NCBI GenBank assembly: GCA_946563605.1
Contig: CAMNVW010000096.1
Location: 1 to 5,959 of the forward strand
Length of the DNA: 5,959 nucleotides
DNA from: an uncultured Clostridia bacterium
GTDB taxonomy: Bacteria; Bacillota; Clostridia; Oscillospirales; Ruminococcaceae
Direction: 5' to 3'
Shown here: piece after piece, positions 5,905-5,959 of the stretch
How positions within the stretch are numbered: position 1 is the first letter of the stretch
How the letters are laid out: each line of letters starts with the position of its first letter
Made by a program: the position numbers and the translations under genes
The notes under the pieces: generated by a model
The model's input: only the letters and a program-made list of their open reading frames with translations
The model's database searches: none
Told to the model about the DNA's origin: nothing

Positions 5905-5959
5905 TTATTTTACAACTCCAATCTGCCAGCGCAATACGCGTTTTTTGATCAAATTCAGG
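5905..5959 (-). CDS. C-terminal end of an ABC transporter permease (partial)
   Basis: Read on the - strand from the window edge, the frame gives LNLIKKRVLRWQIGVVK followed by TAA at 5907-5905. Permeases of the NitT/TauT/SsuC type often end with a short basic tail containing an 'RR-L-RW' pattern after the last membrane helix, and this tail fits that. The position directly ahead of the ATPase in the same transcription unit supports the call. Only 17 codons are visible, so the family assignment is contextual. Confidence 0.7.
   Translation of the reverse strand, partial: LNLIKKRVLRWQIGVVK

Overview
The window looks like chromosomal DNA of a Gram-positive anaerobe of the class Clostridia, perhaps a gut Ruminococcaceae/Oscillospiraceae-type bacterium. 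The reasons are strong GGAGG-type ribosome binding sites with a TTG start, a consensus sigma-A -10 box, a lipoprotein signal on the solute-binding protein, and an XpaC/TelA gene pair typical of Firmicutes. The base composition is moderate and the codon choice avoids TTA, CTA and TCA. The genus cannot be fixed from the sequence alone.

The left part (about 30-2603, + strand) is a self-contained two-gene operon: a sigma-A-like promoter, an XpaC-family membrane protein gene (TTG start at 93), a TelA-family 'toxic anion resistance' protein gene 36 bp downstream, and a strong rho-independent terminator. XpaC and TelA homologues are commonly adjacent in Firmicutes and are linked to envelope stress or tellurite tolerance; their biochemical role is poorly defined.

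The middle (2559-2764) is a 206-bp convergent intergenic region without a gene. It is packed with hairpins: the + strand terminator, two small palindromes and a GNRA-capped terminator serving the - strand genes.

The right part (2709-5959, - strand) is the 3' end of an ABC importer operon of the NitT/TauT/SsuABC type, transcribed right to left: the last 17 codons of the permease, the ATPase (its ATG directly abuts the permease stop), and a 770-residue lipoprotein. The lipoprotein is the most notable object in the window. It contains two complete, clearly homologous NMT1-like substrate-binding domains in one chain, joined by a Ser/Ala-rich linker. Both copies keep four cysteines at equivalent positions (an N-terminal Cys, GAHIGCK and DEPCC) in segments that line the ligand cleft in this family. 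The ligand is unknown. The operon's 5' end, where a riboswitch or operator might reveal the substrate, lies outside the window.
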